Part shown: piece by piece, positions 38,767-54,300 of the stretch
How the letters are laid out: each line of letters begins with the position of its first letter
How positions within the stretch are numbered: the first letter of the stretch is position 1
DNA from: Steromphala cineraria
Taxonomy: Eukaryota > Mollusca > Gastropoda > Trochida > Trochidae
Length of the DNA: 64,000 nucleotides
Reading direction: 5' to 3'
Assembly: GCA_916613615.1 (NCBI GenBank)
Contig: OU744727.1
Location: forward strand, 19,104,093-19,168,092
The notes under the pieces: generated by a model
Told to the model about the DNA's origin: nothing
The model's database searches: none
Seen by the model: only the letters and a program-made list of their open reading frames with translations
Position numbers and translations under genes: made by a program

Positions 38767-41700
38767 CTCATATAATGAACCCGGTGCCAACCTTACACTT
38801 TGAATAGTGAACTGGGAGCTGGCACCTTGCATCTATCTAATAGCCCTGTGCATAAATGCATGTGCATATATTGCACTTTTCTTATATGCAGAGGTAGACT
38901 GGACATAGACCTAATATATGCTTATTCAATGATAAACATATCTATTTTTAAATGGGTGTGAGAGTGTCCAAAGTCGAATAATGAACGCGGTGCCAACCTT
39001 ACACTTTGAATAAGGAACTGGGAGCTGGCACCTTGCATCTATCTAATAGCCCTGTCCTTGAACGTATGTGTATATATTGCACTTTTCTTATATGCAGAGG
39101 TAGACTGGACATAGACCTAATATATGCTTATTCAATGATAAACCTATCTATTTTTAAATGGGTGTGAGAGTGTCCAAAGTCGAATAATGAACCCGGTGCC
39201 AACCTTACACTTTGAATAAGGAACTGGGAGCTGGCACCTTGCATCTATCTAATAGCCCTGTGCATAAATGTATGTGCATATATTGCACTTTTCTTATATG
39301 CAGAGGTAGACTGGACATAGACCTAATATATGCTTATTCAATGATAAGCATATCTATTTTAAAAAGGGGTGTGAGAGTGTCCAAAGTCGAAAATGAACCC
39401 GGTGCCAACCTTACACTTTGAATAAGGAACTGGGAGCTGGCACCTTGCATCTATCTAATAGCCCTGTGCATAAATGCATGTGCATATATTGCACTTTTCT
39501 TATATGCAGAGGTAGACTGGACAAAGACCTAATATATGCTTATTCAATGATAAACATATCTATTTTTAAATGAGTGTGAGAGTGTCCAAAGTCGAATAAT
39601 GAACCCGGTGCCAACTTCACACTTTGAATAAGGAACTGGGAGCTGGCACCTTGCATCTATCTAATAGCCCTGTGCATGAACGTATGTGCATATATTGCAC
39701 TTTTCTTATATGTAGAGGTAGACTGGACATAGACCTAATATATGCTTATTCAATGATAAACCTATCTATTTTTAAATGGGTGTGAGAGTGTCCAAAGTCG
39801 AATAATGAACCCGGTGCCAACCTTACACTTTGAATAAGGAACTGGGAGCTGGCACCTTGCATCTATCTAATAGCCCTGTGCATAAATGTATGTGCATATA
39901 TTGCACTTTTCTTATATGCAGAGGTAGACTGGACATAGACCTAATATATGCTTATTCAATGATAAGCATATCTATTTTAAAAAGGGGTGTGAGAGTGTCC
40001 AAAGTCGAAAATGAACCCGGTGCCAACCTTACACTTTGAATAAGGAACTGGGAGCTGGCACCTTGCATCTATCTAATAGCCCTGTGCATAAATGCATGTG
40101 CATATATTGCACTTTTCTTATATGCAGAGGTAGACTGGACATAGACCTAATATATGCTTATTCAATGATAAACCTATCTATTTTTAAATGGGTGTGAGAG
40201 TGTCCAAACGCCCGGTGCATAAATGTATGTGCATATATTGCACTTTTCTTATATGCAGAGGTAGAGTGGACATAGACCTAATATATGCTTATTCAATGAT
40301 AAACCTATCTATTTTTAAATGGGTGTGAGAGTGTCCAAACTCATATAATGAACCCGGTGCCAACTTCACACTTTGAATAGTGACCTGGGAGCTGGCAACT
40401 TGCACCTATCTAATAGTCCTTTGCATAAATGTATGTGCATATATTGCACTTTTCTTATATGCAGAGGTAGACTAGACATAGACCTAATATATGCTTATTC
40501 AATGATAAACCTATCTATTTTTAAATGGGTGTGAGAGTGTCCAAACTCATATAATGAACCCGGTGCCAACCTTACACTTTGAATAGTGAACTGGGAGCTG
40601 GCACCTTGCATCTATCTAATAGCCCTGTGCATAAATGCATGTGCATATATTGCACTTTTCTTATATGCAGAGGTAGACTGGACATAGACCTAATATATGC
40701 TTATTCAATGATAAACATATCTATTTTTAAATGGGTGTGAGAGTGTCCAAAGTCGAATAATGAACGCGGTGCCAACCTTACACTTTGAATAAGGAACTGG
40801 GAGCTGGCACCTTGCATCTATCTAATAGCCCTGTGCATGAACGTATGTGCATATATTGCACTTTTCTTATATGCAGAGGTAGACTGGACATAGACCTAAT
40901 ATATGCTTATTCAATGATAAACCTATCTATTTTTAAATGGGTGTGAGAGTGTCCAAAGTCGAATAATGAACCCGGTGCCAACCTTACACTTTGAATAAGG
41001 AACTGGGAGCTGGCACCTTGCATCTATCTAATAGCCCTGTGCATAAATGTATGTGCATATATTGCACTTTTCTTATATGCAGAGGTAGACTGGACATAGA
41101 CCTAATATATGCTTATTCAATGATAAGCATATCTATTTTAAAAAGGGGTGTGAGAGTGTCCAAAGTCGAAAATGAACCTGGTGCCAACCTTACACTTTGA
41201 ATAAGGAACTGGGAGCTGGCACCTTGCATCTATCTAATAGCCCTGTGCATAAATGCATGTGCATATATTGCACTTTTCTTATATGCAGAGGTAGACTGGA
41301 CATAGACCTAATATATGCTTATTCAATGATAAACCTATCTATTTTTAAATGGGTGTGAGAGTGTCCAAACGCCCGGTGCATAAATGTATGTGCATATATT
41401 GCACTTTTCTTATATGCAGAGGTAGAGTGGACATAGACCTAATATATGCTTATTCAATGATAAACCTATCTATTTTTAAATGGGTGTGAGAGTGTCCAAA
41501 GTCGAATAATGAACCCGGTGCCAACTTCACACTTTGAATAGTGACCTGGGAGCTGGCAACTTGCACCTATCTAATAGCCCTTTGCATAAATGTATGTGCG
41601 TATATTGCACTTTTCTTATATGCAGAGGTAGACTAGACATAGACCTAATATATGCTTATTCAATGATAAACCTATCTATTTTTAAATGGGTGTGAGAGTG

Positions 41701-42997
41701 TCCAAACTCATATAATGAACCTGGTGCCAACCTTACACTTTGAATAGTGAACTGGGAGCTGGCACCTTGCATCTATCTAATAGCCCTGTGCATGAATGCA
41801 TGTGCATATATTGCACTTTTCTTATATGCAGAGGTAGACTGGACATAGACCTAATATATGCTTATTCAATGATAAACATATCTATTTTTAAATGGGTGTG
41901 AGAGTGTCCAAAGTCGAATAATGAACCCGGTGCCAACTTCACACTTTGAATAAGGAACTGGGAGCTGGCACCTTGCATCTATCTAATAGCTCTGTGCATA
42001 AATGTATGTGCATATATTGCACTTTTCTTATATGCAGAGGTAGACTAGACATAGACCTAATATATGCTTATTCAATGATAAACCTATCTATTTTGAAACA
42101 GGTGTGAGAGTGTCCAAACGCCCGGTGCATAAATCTATGTGCATATATTGCACTTTTCTTATATGCAGAGGTAGAGTGGACATAGACCTAATATATGCTT
42201 ATTCAATGATAAACCTATCTATTTTTAAATGGGTGTGAGAGTGTCCAAAGTCGAATAATGAACCCGGTGCCAACCTTACACTTTGAATAGTGAACTGGGA
42301 GCTGGCACCTTGCATCTATCTAATAGCCCTGTGCATAAATGTTTGTGCGTATATTGCACTTTTCTTATATGCAGAGGTAGACTGGACATAGACCTAATAT
42401 ATGCTTATTCAATGATTAGCATATCTACTTTAAAAAGGGGTGTGAGAGTGTCCAAAGTCGAATAATGAACCCGGTGCCAACTTCACGCTTTGAATAGTGA
42501 ACTGGGAGCTGGCATCTTGCACCTATCTAATAGCCTTTTGCATAAATGAATGTGCGAATATTGCACTTTTCTTATATGCAGAGGTAGACTAGACATAGAC
42601 CTAATATATACTTATTCAATGATAAACCTATCTATTTTGAAACAGGTGTGAGAGTGTCCAAAGTCGAATAATGAACCCGGTGCCAACCTTACACTTTGAA
42701 TAAGGAACTGGGAGCTTGCACCTTGCATCTATCTAATAGCCTGGTGCATAAATGTTTGTGCGTATATTGCACTTTTCTCATATGCAGAGGTAGACTGGAC
42801 ATAGACCTAATATATGCTTATTCAATGATAAGCATATCTATTTTAAAAAGGGGTGTGAGAGTGTCCAAAGTCGAATAATGAACGCGGTGCCAACTTCAAA
42901 CTTTGAATAGTGAACTGGGAGCTGGCACCTTGCATCTATCTAATAGCCCTGTGCATAAATGCATGTGCATATATTGCACTTTTCTTATATGCAGAGG
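38767..42997 (+). repeat. 4.2-kb array block, second copy (offset 6837)
   Basis: Same monomer order as 31930-36160, with scattered single differences (for example CTGTCCTTGAACG at about 39053 and CAATGATTAGC at about 42410). It contains the third dimer of the 1161-bp repeat (39830-~41940). About 2.6 kb of differently ordered monomers separates the two blocks. Confidence 0.85.
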
Positions 42998-45399
42998 TAG
43001 ACTGGACATAGACCTAATATATGCTTATTCAATGATAAACATATCTATTTTTAAATGGGTGTGAGAGTGTCCAAAGTCGAATAATGAACCCGGTGCCAAC
43101 TTCACACTTTGAATAGTGAACTAACTGGGAGCTGGCACCTTGCATCTATCTAATAGCTCTGTGCATAAATGTATGTGCATATATTGCACTTTTCTTATAT
43201 GCAGAGGTAGACTGGACATAGACCTAATATATGCTTATTCAATGATAAACATATCTATTTTTAAATGGGTGTGAGAGTGTCCAAAGTCATATAATGAACC
43301 CGGTGCCAACCTTACACTTTGAATAGTGAACTGGGAGCTGGCACCTTGCATCTATCTAATAGCCCTGTGCATAAATGTTTGTGCGTATATTGCACTTTTC
43401 TTATATGCAGAGGTAGACTGGACATAGACCTAATATATGCTTATTCAATGATAAGCATATCTATTTTAAAAAGGGGTGTGAGAGTGTTCAAAGTCGAATA
43501 ATGAACCCGGTGCCAACTTCACACTTTGAATAGTGAACTGGGAGCTGCCACCTTGCATCTATCTAATAGCCCTGTGCATAAATGTTTGTGCGTATATTGC
43601 ACTTTTCTTATATGCAGAGGTAGACTGGACATAGACCTAATATATGCTTATTCAATGATAAACCTATCTATTTTAAAATGGGTGTGAGAGTGTCCAAACT
43701 CATATAATGAACCCGGTGCCAACCTTACACTTTGAATAGTGAACTGGGAGCTGGCACCTTGCATCTATCTAATAGCACTGTGCATAAATGTTTGTGCGGA
43801 TATTGCACTTTTCTTATATGCAGAGGTAGACTGGACATAGACCTAATATATGCTTATTCAATGATAAACATATCTATTTTTAAATGGGTGTGAGAGTGTC
43901 CAAAGTCGAATAATGAACCCGGTGCCAACTTCACACTTTGAATAGTGACCTGGGAGCTGGCAACTTGCACCTATCTAATAGCCCTTTGCATAAATGTATG
44001 TGCGTATATTGCACTTTTCTTATATGCAGAGGTAGACTAGACATAGACCTAATATATGCTTATTCAATGATAAACCTATCTATTTTTAAATGGGTGTGAG
44101 AGTGTCCAAACTCATATAATGAACCCGGTGCCAACCTTACACTTTGAATAGTGAACTGGGAGCTGGCACCTTGCATCTATCTAATAGCCCTGTGCATAAA
44201 TGCATGTGCATATATTGCACTTTTCTTATATGCAGAGGTAGACTGGACATAGACCTAATATATGCTTATTCAATGATAAACATATCTATTTTTAAATGGG
44301 TGTGAGAGTGACCAAAGTCGAATAATGAACCCGGTGCCAACTTCACACTTTGAATAAGGAACTGGGAGCTGGCACCTTGCATCTATCTAATAGCTCTGTG
44401 CATAAATGTATGTGCATATATTGCACTTTTCTTATATGCAGAGGTAGACTGGACATAGACCTAATATATGCTTATTCAATGATAAACCTATCTATTTTGA
44501 AACAGGTGTGAGAGTGTCCAAACGCCCGGTGCATAAATCTATGTGCATATATTGCACTTTTCTTATATGCAGATGTAGAGTGGACATAGACCTAATATAT
44601 GCTTATTCAATGATAAACCTATCTATTTTTAAATGGGTGTGAGAGTGTCCAAAGTCGAATAATGAACCCGGTGCCAACCTTACACTTTGAATAGTGAACT
44701 GGGAGCTGGCACCTTGCATCTATCTAATAGCCCTATGCATAAATGTTTGTGCGTATATTGCACTTTTCTTATATGCAGAGGTAGACTGGACATAGACCTA
44801 ATATATGCTTATTCAATGATAAGCATATCTATTTTAAAAAGGGGTGTGAGAGTGTCCAAAGTCGAATAATGAACCCGGTGCCAACTTCACGCTTTGAATA
44901 GTGAACTGGGAGCTGGCATCTTGCACCTATCTAATAGCCCTTTGCATAAATGAATGTGCGAATATTGCACTTTTCTTATATGCAGAGGTAGACTAGACAT
45001 AGACCTAATATATACTTATTCAATGATAAACCTATCTATTTTGAAACAGGTGTGAGAGTGTCCAAAGTCGAATAATGAACCCGGTGCCAACCTTACACTT
45101 TGAATAAGGAACTGGGAGCTTGCACCTTGCATCTATCTAATAGCCTGGTGCATAAATGTTTGTGCGTATATTGCACTTTTCTCATATGCAGAGGTAGACT
45201 GGACATAGACCTAATATATGCTTATTCAATGATAAGCATATCTATTTTTAAAAGGGGTGTGAGAGTGTCCAAAGTCGAATAATGAACGCGGTGCCAACTT
45301 CAAACTTTGAATAGTGAACTGGGAGCTGGCACCTTGCATCTATCTAATAGCCCTGTGCATAAATGCATGTGCATATATTGCACTTTTCTTATATGCAGA

Positions 45400-48300
45400 G
45401 GTAGACTTGACATAGACCTAATATATGCTTATTCAATGATAAACATATCTATTTTTAAATGGGTGTGAGAGTGTTCAAAGTCGAATAATGAACCCGGTGC
45501 CAACTTCATACTTTGAATAGTGACCTGGGAGCTGGCACCTTGCACCTATCTAATAGTCCTTTGCATAAATGTATGTGCGTATATTGCACTTTTCTTATAT
45601 GCAGAGGTAGACTAGACATAGACCTAATATATGCTTATTCAATGATAAACCTATCTATTTTAAAATGGGTGTGAGAGTGTCCAAACTCATATAATGAACC
45701 CGGTGCCAACCTTACACTTTGAATAGTGAACTGGGAGCTGGCACCTTGCATCTATCTAATAGCACTGTGCATAAATGTTTGTGCGGATATTGCACTTTTC
45801 TTTTATGCAGAGGTAGACTGGACATAGACCTAATATATGCTTATTCAATGATAAGCATATCTATTTTAAAAAGGGGTGTGAGAGTGTCCAAAGTCGAATA
45901 ATGAACCCGGTGCCAACTTCACGCTTTGAATAGTGAACTGGGAGCTGGCATCTTGCACCTATCTAATAGCCCTTTGCATAAATGAATGTGCGAATATTGC
46001 ACTTTTCTTATATGCAGAGGTAGACTAGACATAGACCTAATATATACTTATTCAATGATAAACCTATCTATTTTGAAACAGGTGTGAGAGTGTCCAAAGT
46101 CGAATAATGAACCCGGTGCCAACCTTACACTTTGAATAAGGAACTGGGAGCTTGCACCTTGCATCTATCTAATAGCCTGGTGCATAAATGTTTGTGCGTA
46201 TATTGCACTTTTCTCATATGCAGAGGTAGACTGGACATAGACCTAATATATGCTTATTCAATGATAAGCATATCTATTTTTAAAAGGGGTGTGAGAGTGT
46301 CCAAAGTCGAATAATGAACGCGGTGCCAACTTCACACTTTGAATAGTGAACTGGGAGCTGGCACCTTGCATCTATCTAATAGCCCTGTGCATAAATGCAC
46401 GGCATATATTGCACTTTTCTTATATGCAGAGGTAGACTTGACATAGACCTAATATATGCTTATTCAATGATAAACATATCTATTTTTAAATGGGTGTGAG
46501 AGTGTCCAAAGTCGAATAATGAACCCGGTGCCAACTTCATACTTTGAATAGTGACCTGGGAGCTGGCACCTTGCACCTATCTAATAGTCCTTTGCATAAA
46601 TGTATGTGCGTATATTGCACTTTTCTTATATGCAGAGGTAGACTAGACATAGACCTAATATATGCTTATTCAATGATAAACCTATCTATTTTAAAATGGG
46701 TGTGAGAGTGTCCAAACTCATATAATGAACCCGGTGCCAACCTTACACTTTGAATAGTGAACTGGGACCTGGCACCTTGCATCTATCTAATAGCACTGTG
46801 CATAAATGTTTGTGCGGATATTGCACTTTTCTTATATGCAGAGGTAGACTGGACATAGACCTAATATATGCTTATTCAATGATAAGCATATCTATTTTAA
46901 AAAGGGGTGTGAGAGTGTCCGAAGTCGAAAAACGAACCTGGTGCCAACCTTACACTTTGAATAAGGAATTTGGAGCTGGCACCTTGTATCTATCTAATAG
47001 CACTGTGCATAAATGTTTGTGCGGATATTGCACTTTTCTTATATGCAGAGGTAGACTGGACATAGACCTAATATATGCTTATTCAATGATAAGCATATCT
47101 ATTTTAAATAGGGGTGTGAGAGTGTCCAAAGTCGAATAATGAACCCGGTGCCAACTTCACACTTTGAATAGTGAACTGGGAGCTGGCACCTTGCATCTAT
47201 CTAATAGCCCTGTGCATAAATGTATGTGCATATATTGCACTTTTCTTATATGCAGAGGTAGACTTGACATAGACCTAATATATGCTTATTCAATGATAAA
47301 CATATCTCTTTTTAAATGGGTGTGAGAGTGTCCAAAGTCGAATAATGAACCCGGTGCCAACTTCATACTTTGAATAGTGACCTGGAAGCTGGCACCTTGC
47401 ACCTATCTAATAGTCCTTTGCATAAATGTATGTGCGTATATTGCACTTTTCTTATATGCAGAGGTAGACTAGACATAGACCTAATATATGCTTATTCAAT
47501 GATAAACCTATCTATTTTAAAATGGGTGTGAGAGTGTCCAAACTCATATAATGAACCCGGTGCCAACCTTACACTTTGAATAGTGAACTGGGAGCTGGCA
47601 CCTTGCATCTATCTAATAGCACTGTGCATAAATGTTTGTGCGGATATTGCACTTTTCTTTTATGCAGAGGTAGACTGGACATAGACCTAATATATGCTTA
47701 TTCAATGATAAGCATATCTATTTTAAAAAGGGGTGTGAGAGTGTCCAAAGTCGAATAATGAACCCGGTGCCAACTTCACGCTTTGAATAGTGAACTGGGA
47801 GCTGGCATCTTGCACCTATCTAATAGCCCTTTGCATAAATGAATGTGCGAATATTGCACTTTTCTTATATGCAGAGGTAGACTAGACATAGACCTAATAT
47901 ATACTTATTCAATGATAAACCTATCTATTTTGAAACAGGTGTGAGAGTGTCCAAAGTCGAATAATGAACCCGGTGCCAACCTTACACTTTGAATAAGGAA
48001 CTGGGAGCTTGCACCTTGCATCTATCTAATAGCCTGGTGCATAAATGTTTGTGCGTATATTGCACTTTTCTCATATGCAGAGGTAGACTGGACATAGACC
48101 TAATATATGCTTATTCAATGATAAGCATATCTATTTTTAAAAGGGGTGTGAGAGTGTCCAAAGTCGAATAATGAACGCGGTGCCAACTTCACACTTTGAA
48201 TAGTGAACTGGGAGCTGGCACCTTGCATCTATCTAATAGCCCTGTGCATAAATGCACGGCATATATTGCACTTTTCTTATATGCAGAGGTAGACTTGACA

Positions 48301-49113
48301 TAGACCTAATATATGCTTATTCAATGATAAACATATCTATTTTTAAATGGGTGTGAGAGTGTCCAAAGTCGAATAATGAACCCGGTGCCAACTTCATACT
48401 TTGAATAGTGACCTGGGAGCTGGCACCTTGCACCTATCTAATAGTCCTTTGCATAAATGTATGTGCGTATATTGCACTTTTCTTATATGCAGAGGTAGAC
48501 TAGACATAGACCTAATATATGCTTATTCAATGATAAACCTATCTATTTTAAAATGGGTGTGAGAGTGTCCAAACTCATATAATGAACCCGGTGCCAACCT
48601 TACACTTTGAATAGTGAACTGGGACCTGGCACCTTGCATCTATCTAATAGCACTGTGCATAAATGTTTGTGCGGATATTGCACTTTTCTTATATGCAGAG
48701 GTAGACTGGACATAGACCTAATATATGCTTATTCAATGATAAGCATATCTATTTTAAAAAGGGGTGTGAGAGTGTCCGAAGTCGAAAAACGAACCTGGTG
48801 CCAACCTTACACTTTGAATAAGGAATTTGGAGCTGGCACCTTGTATCTATCTAATAGCACTGTGCATAAATGTTTGTGCGGATATTGCACTTTTCTTATA
48901 TGCAGAGGTAGACTGGACATAGACCTAATATATGCTTATTCAATGATAAGCATATCTATTTTAAATAGGGGGTGTGAGAGTGTCCAAAGTCGAATAATGA
49001 ACCCGGTGCCAACTTCACACTTTGAATAGTGAACTGGGAGCTGGCACCTTGCATCTATCTAATAGCCCTGTGCATAAATGTATGTGCATATATTGCACTT
49101 TTCTTATATGCAG
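45400..49113 (+). repeat. 1857-bp higher-order repeat (9 monomers), two tandem copies
   Basis: About 45400-47256 and 47257-49113 match at an offset of 1857. Shared rare markers are AAATGCACGGCAT (46394, 48251; a 2-bp deletion), GGGACCTGGCACC (46765, 48622), TGTCCGAAGTCGAAAAACG (46917, 48774) and CTTTTCTTTTATGCAG (45796, 47653). The limits are approximate, since the ends blend into related monomers. Confidence 0.8.
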
Positions 49114-51300
49114 AGGTAGACTGGACATAGACCTAATATATGCTTATTCAATGATAAACCTATCTATTTTGAAACAGGTGTGAGAGTGTCCAAACGCCCG
49201 GTGCATAAATGTATGTGCATATATTGCACTTTTCTTATATGCAGAGGTAGAGTGGACATAGACCTAATATATGCTTATTCAATGATAAACCTATCTATTT
49301 TTAAATGGGTGTGAGAGTGTCCAAAGTCGAATAATGAACCCAGTGCCAACCTTACACTTTGAATAGTGAACTGGGAGCTGGCATCTTGCACCTATCTAAT
49401 AGCCCTGTGCATAAATGTATGTGCGAATATTGCACTTTTCTTATATGCAGAGGTAGACTAGACATAGACCTAATATATACTTATTCAATGATAAACCTAT
49501 CTATTTTGAAACAGGTGTGAGAGTGTCCAAAGTCGAATAATGAACCCGGTGCCAACCTTACACTTTGAATAAGGAACTGGGAGCTGGCACCTTGCATCTA
49601 TCTAATAGCCTGGTGCATAAATGTATGTGCATATATTGCACTTTTCTTATATGCAGAGGTAGAGTGGACATAGACCTAATATATGCTTATTCAATGATAA
49701 ACCTATCTATTTTTAAATGGGTGTGAGAGTGTCCAAAGTCGAATAATGAACCCGGTGCCAACTTCACACTTTGAATAGTGACCTGGGAGCTGGCAACTTG
49801 CACCTATCTAATAGCCCTTTGCATAAATGTATGTGCGTATATTGCACTTTTCTTATATGCAGAGGTAGACTAGACATAGACCTAATATATGCTTATTCAA
49901 TGATAAACCTATCTATTTGTAAATGGGTATGAGAGTGTCCAAACTCATATAATGAACCTGGTGCCAACCTTACACTTTGAATAGTGAACTGGGAGCTGGC
50001 ACCTTGCATCTATCTAATAGCCCTGTGCATAAATGCATGTGCATATATTGCACTTTTCTTATATGCAGAGGTAGACTGGACATAGACCTAATATATGCTT
50101 ATTCAATGATAAACATATCTATTTTTAAATGGGTGTGAGAGTGTCCAAAGTCGAATAATGAACCCGGTGCCAACTTCACACTTTGAATAAGGAACTGGGA
50201 GCTGGCACCTTGCATCTATCTAATAGCTCTGTGCATAAATGTATGTGCATATATTGCACTTTTCTTATATGCAGAGGTAGACTGGACATAGACCTAATAT
50301 ATGCTTATTCAATGATAAACCTATCTATTTTGAAACAGGTGTGAGAGTGTCCAAACGCCCGGTGCATAAATGTATGTGCATATATTGCACTTTTCTTATA
50401 TGCAGAGGTAGAGTGGACATAGACCTAATATATGCTTATTCAATGATAAACCTATCTATTTTTAAATGGGTGTGAGAGTGTCCAAAGTCGAATAATGAAC
50501 CCGGTGCCAACCTTACACTTTGAATAGTGAACTGGGAGCTTGCACCTTGCATCTATCTAATAGCACTGTGCATAAATGTTTGTGCGGATATTGCACTTTT
50601 CTTTTATGCAGAGGTAGACTGGACATAGACCTAATATATGCTTATTCAATGATAAGCATATCTATTTTAAAAAGGGGTGTGAGAGTGTCCAAAGTCGAAT
50701 AATGAACCCGGTGCCAACTTCACGCTTTGAATAGTGAACTGGGAGCTGGCATCTTGCACCTATCTAATAGCCCTTTGCATAAATGAATGTGCGAATATTG
50801 CACTTTTCTTATATGCAGAGGTAGACTAGACATAGACCTAATATATACTTATTCAATGATAAACCTATCTATTTTGAAACAGGTGTGAGAGTGTCCAAAG
50901 TCGAATAATGAACCCGGTGCCAACCTTACACTTTGAATAAGGAACTGGGAGCTTGCACCTTGCATCTATCTAATAGCCTGGTGCATAAATGTTTGTGCGT
51001 ATATTGCACTTTTCTCATATGCAGAGGTAGACTGGACATAGACCTAATATATGCTTATTCAATGATAAGTATATCTATTTTAAAAAGGGGTGTGAGAGTG
51101 TCCAAAGTCGAATAATGAACGCGGTGCCAACTTCAAACTTTGAATAGTGAACTGGGAGCTGGCACCTTGCATCTATCTAATAGCCCTGTGCATAAATGCA
51201 TGTGCATATCTTGCACTTTTCTTATATGCAGAGGTAGACTTGACATAGACCTAATATATGCTTATTCAATGATAAACATATCTATTTTTAAATGGGTGTA

Positions 51301-54300
51301 AGAGTGTCCAAAGTCGAATAATGAACCCGGTGCCAACTTCATACTTTGAATAGTGACCTGGGAGCTGGCACCTTGCACCTATCTAATAGTCCTTTGCATA
51401 AATGTATGTGCGTATATTGCACTTTTCTTATATGCAGAGGTAGACTAGACATAGACCTAATATATGCTTATTCAATGATAAACCTATCTATTTTAAAATG
51501 GGTGTGAGAGTGTCCAAACTCATATAATGAACCCGGTGCCAACCTTACACTTTGAATAGTGAACTGGGAGCTGGCACCTTGCACCTATCTAATAGTCATT
51601 TGCATAAATGTATGTGCGTATATTGCACTTTTCTTATATGCAGAGGTAGACTAGACATAGACCTAATATATGCTTATTCAATGATAAACCTATCTATTTT
51701 AAAATGGGTGTGAGAGTGTCCAAAGTCGAATAATGAACCCGGTGCCAACTTCATACTTTGAATAGTGACCTGGGAGCTGGCACCTTGCACCTATCTAATA
51801 GTCCTTTGCATAAATGTATGTGCGTATATTGCACTTTTCTTATATGCAGAGGTAGACTAGACATAGACCTAATATATGCTTATTCAATGATAAACCTATC
51901 TATTTTAAAATGGGTGTGAGAGTGTCCAAACTCATATAATGAACCCGGTGCCAACCTTACACTTTGAATAGTGAACTGGGAGCTGGCACCTTGCATCTAT
52001 CTAATAGCACTGTGCATAAATGTTTGTGCGGATATTGCACTTTTCTTATATGCAGAGGTAGACTGGACATAGACCTAATATATGCTTATTCAATGATAAG
52101 CATATCTATTTTAAAAAGGGGTGTGAGAGTGTCCGAAGTCGAAAAACGAACCTGGTGCCAACCTTACACTTTGAATAAGGAATTTGGAGCTGGCACCTTG
52201 TATCTATCTAATAACACTGTGCATAAATGTTTGTGCGGATATTGCACTTTTCTTATATGCAGAGGTAGACTGGACATAGACCTAATATATGCTTATTCAA
52301 TGATAAGCATATCTATTTTAAATAGGGGTGTGAGAGTGTCCAAAGTCGAATAATGAACCCGGTGCCAACTTCACACTTTGAATAGTGAACTGGGAGCTGG
52401 CACCTTGCATCTATCTAATAGCCCTGTGCATAAATGTATGTGCATATATTGCACTTTTCTTATATGCAGAGGTAGACTGGACATAGACCTAATATATGCT
52501 TATTCAATGATAAACCTATCTATTTTGAAACAGGTGTGAGAGTGTCCAAACGCCCGGTGCATAAATGTATGTGCATATATTGCACTTTTCTTATATGCAG
52601 AGGTAGAGTGGACATATACCTAATATATGCTTATTCAATGATAAACCTATCTATTTTTAAATGGGTGTGAGAGTGTCCAAAGTCGAATAATGAACCCGGT
52701 GCCAACCTTACGCTTTGAATAGTGAACTGGGAGCTGGCACCTTGCATCTATCTAATAGCCCTGTGCATAAATGTTTGTGCGTATATTGCACTTTTCTTAT
52801 ATGCAGAGGTAGACTAGACATAGACCTAATATATGCTTATTCAATGATAAACCTATCTATTTTTAAATGGGTGTGAGAGTGTCCAAAGTCATATAATGAA
52901 CCCGGTGCCAACCTTTCACTTTGAATAGTGAACTGGGAGCTGGCACCTTGCATCTATCTAGTAGCCCTGTGCATAAATGTTTGTGCGTATATTGCACTTT
53001 TCTTATATGCAGAGGTAGACTGGACATAGACCTAATATATGCTTATTCAATGATAAGCATATCTATTTTAAAAAGGGGTGTGAGAGTGTCCAAAGTCGAA
53101 TAATGAACGCGGTGCCAACTTCATACTTTGAATAGTGACCTGGGAGCTGGCACCTTGCACCTATCTAATAGTCCTTTGCATAAATGTATGTGCGTATATT
53201 GCACTTTTCTTATATGCAGAGGTAGACTAGACATAGACCTAATATATGCTTATTCAATGATAAACCTATCTATTTTAAAATGGGTGTGAGAGTGTCCAAA
53301 CTCATATAATGAACCCGGTGCCAACCTTACACTTTGAATAGTGAACTGGGAGCTGGCACCTTGCACCTATCTAATAGTCCTTTGCATAAATGTATGTGCG
53401 TATATTGCACTTTTCTTACATGCAGAGGTAGACTAGACATAGACCTAATATATGCTTATTCAATGATAAACCTATCTATTTTAAAATGGGTGTGAGAGTG
53501 TCCAAAGTCGAATAATGAACCCGGTGCCAACTTCATACTTTGAATAGTGACCTGGGAGCTGGCACCTTGCACCTATCTAATAGTCCTTTGCATAAATGTA
53601 TGTGCGTATATTGCACTTTTCTTATATGCAGAGGTAGACTAGACATAGACCTAATATATGCTTATTCAATGATAAACCTATCTATTTTAAAATGGGTGTG
53701 AGAGTGTCCAAACTCATATAATGAACCCGGTGCCAACCTTACACTTTGAATAGTGAACTGGGAGCTGGCACCTTGCATCTATCTAATAGCACTGTGCATA
53801 AATGTTTGTGCGGATATTGCACTTTTCTTATATGCAGAGGTAGACTGGACATAGACCTAATATATGCTTATTCAATGATAAGCATATCTATTTTAAAAAG
53901 GGGTGTGAGAGTGTCCGAAGTCGAAAAACGAACCTGGTGCCAACCTTACACTTTGAATAAGGAATTTGGAGCTGGCACCTTGTATCTATCTAATAACACT
54001 GTGCATAAATGTTTGTGCGGATATTGCACTTTTCTTATATGCAGAGGTAGACTGGACATAGACCTAATATATGCTTATTCAATGATAAGCATATCTATTT
54101 TAAATAGGGGTGTGAGAGTGTCCAAAGTCGAATAATGAACCCGGTGCCAACTTCACACTTTGAATAGTGAACTGGGAGCTGGCACCTTGCATCTATCTAA
54201 TAGCCCTGTGCATAAATGTATGTGCATATATTGCACTTTTCTTATATGCAGAGGTAGACTGGACATAGACCTAATATATGCTTATTCAATGATAAACCTA

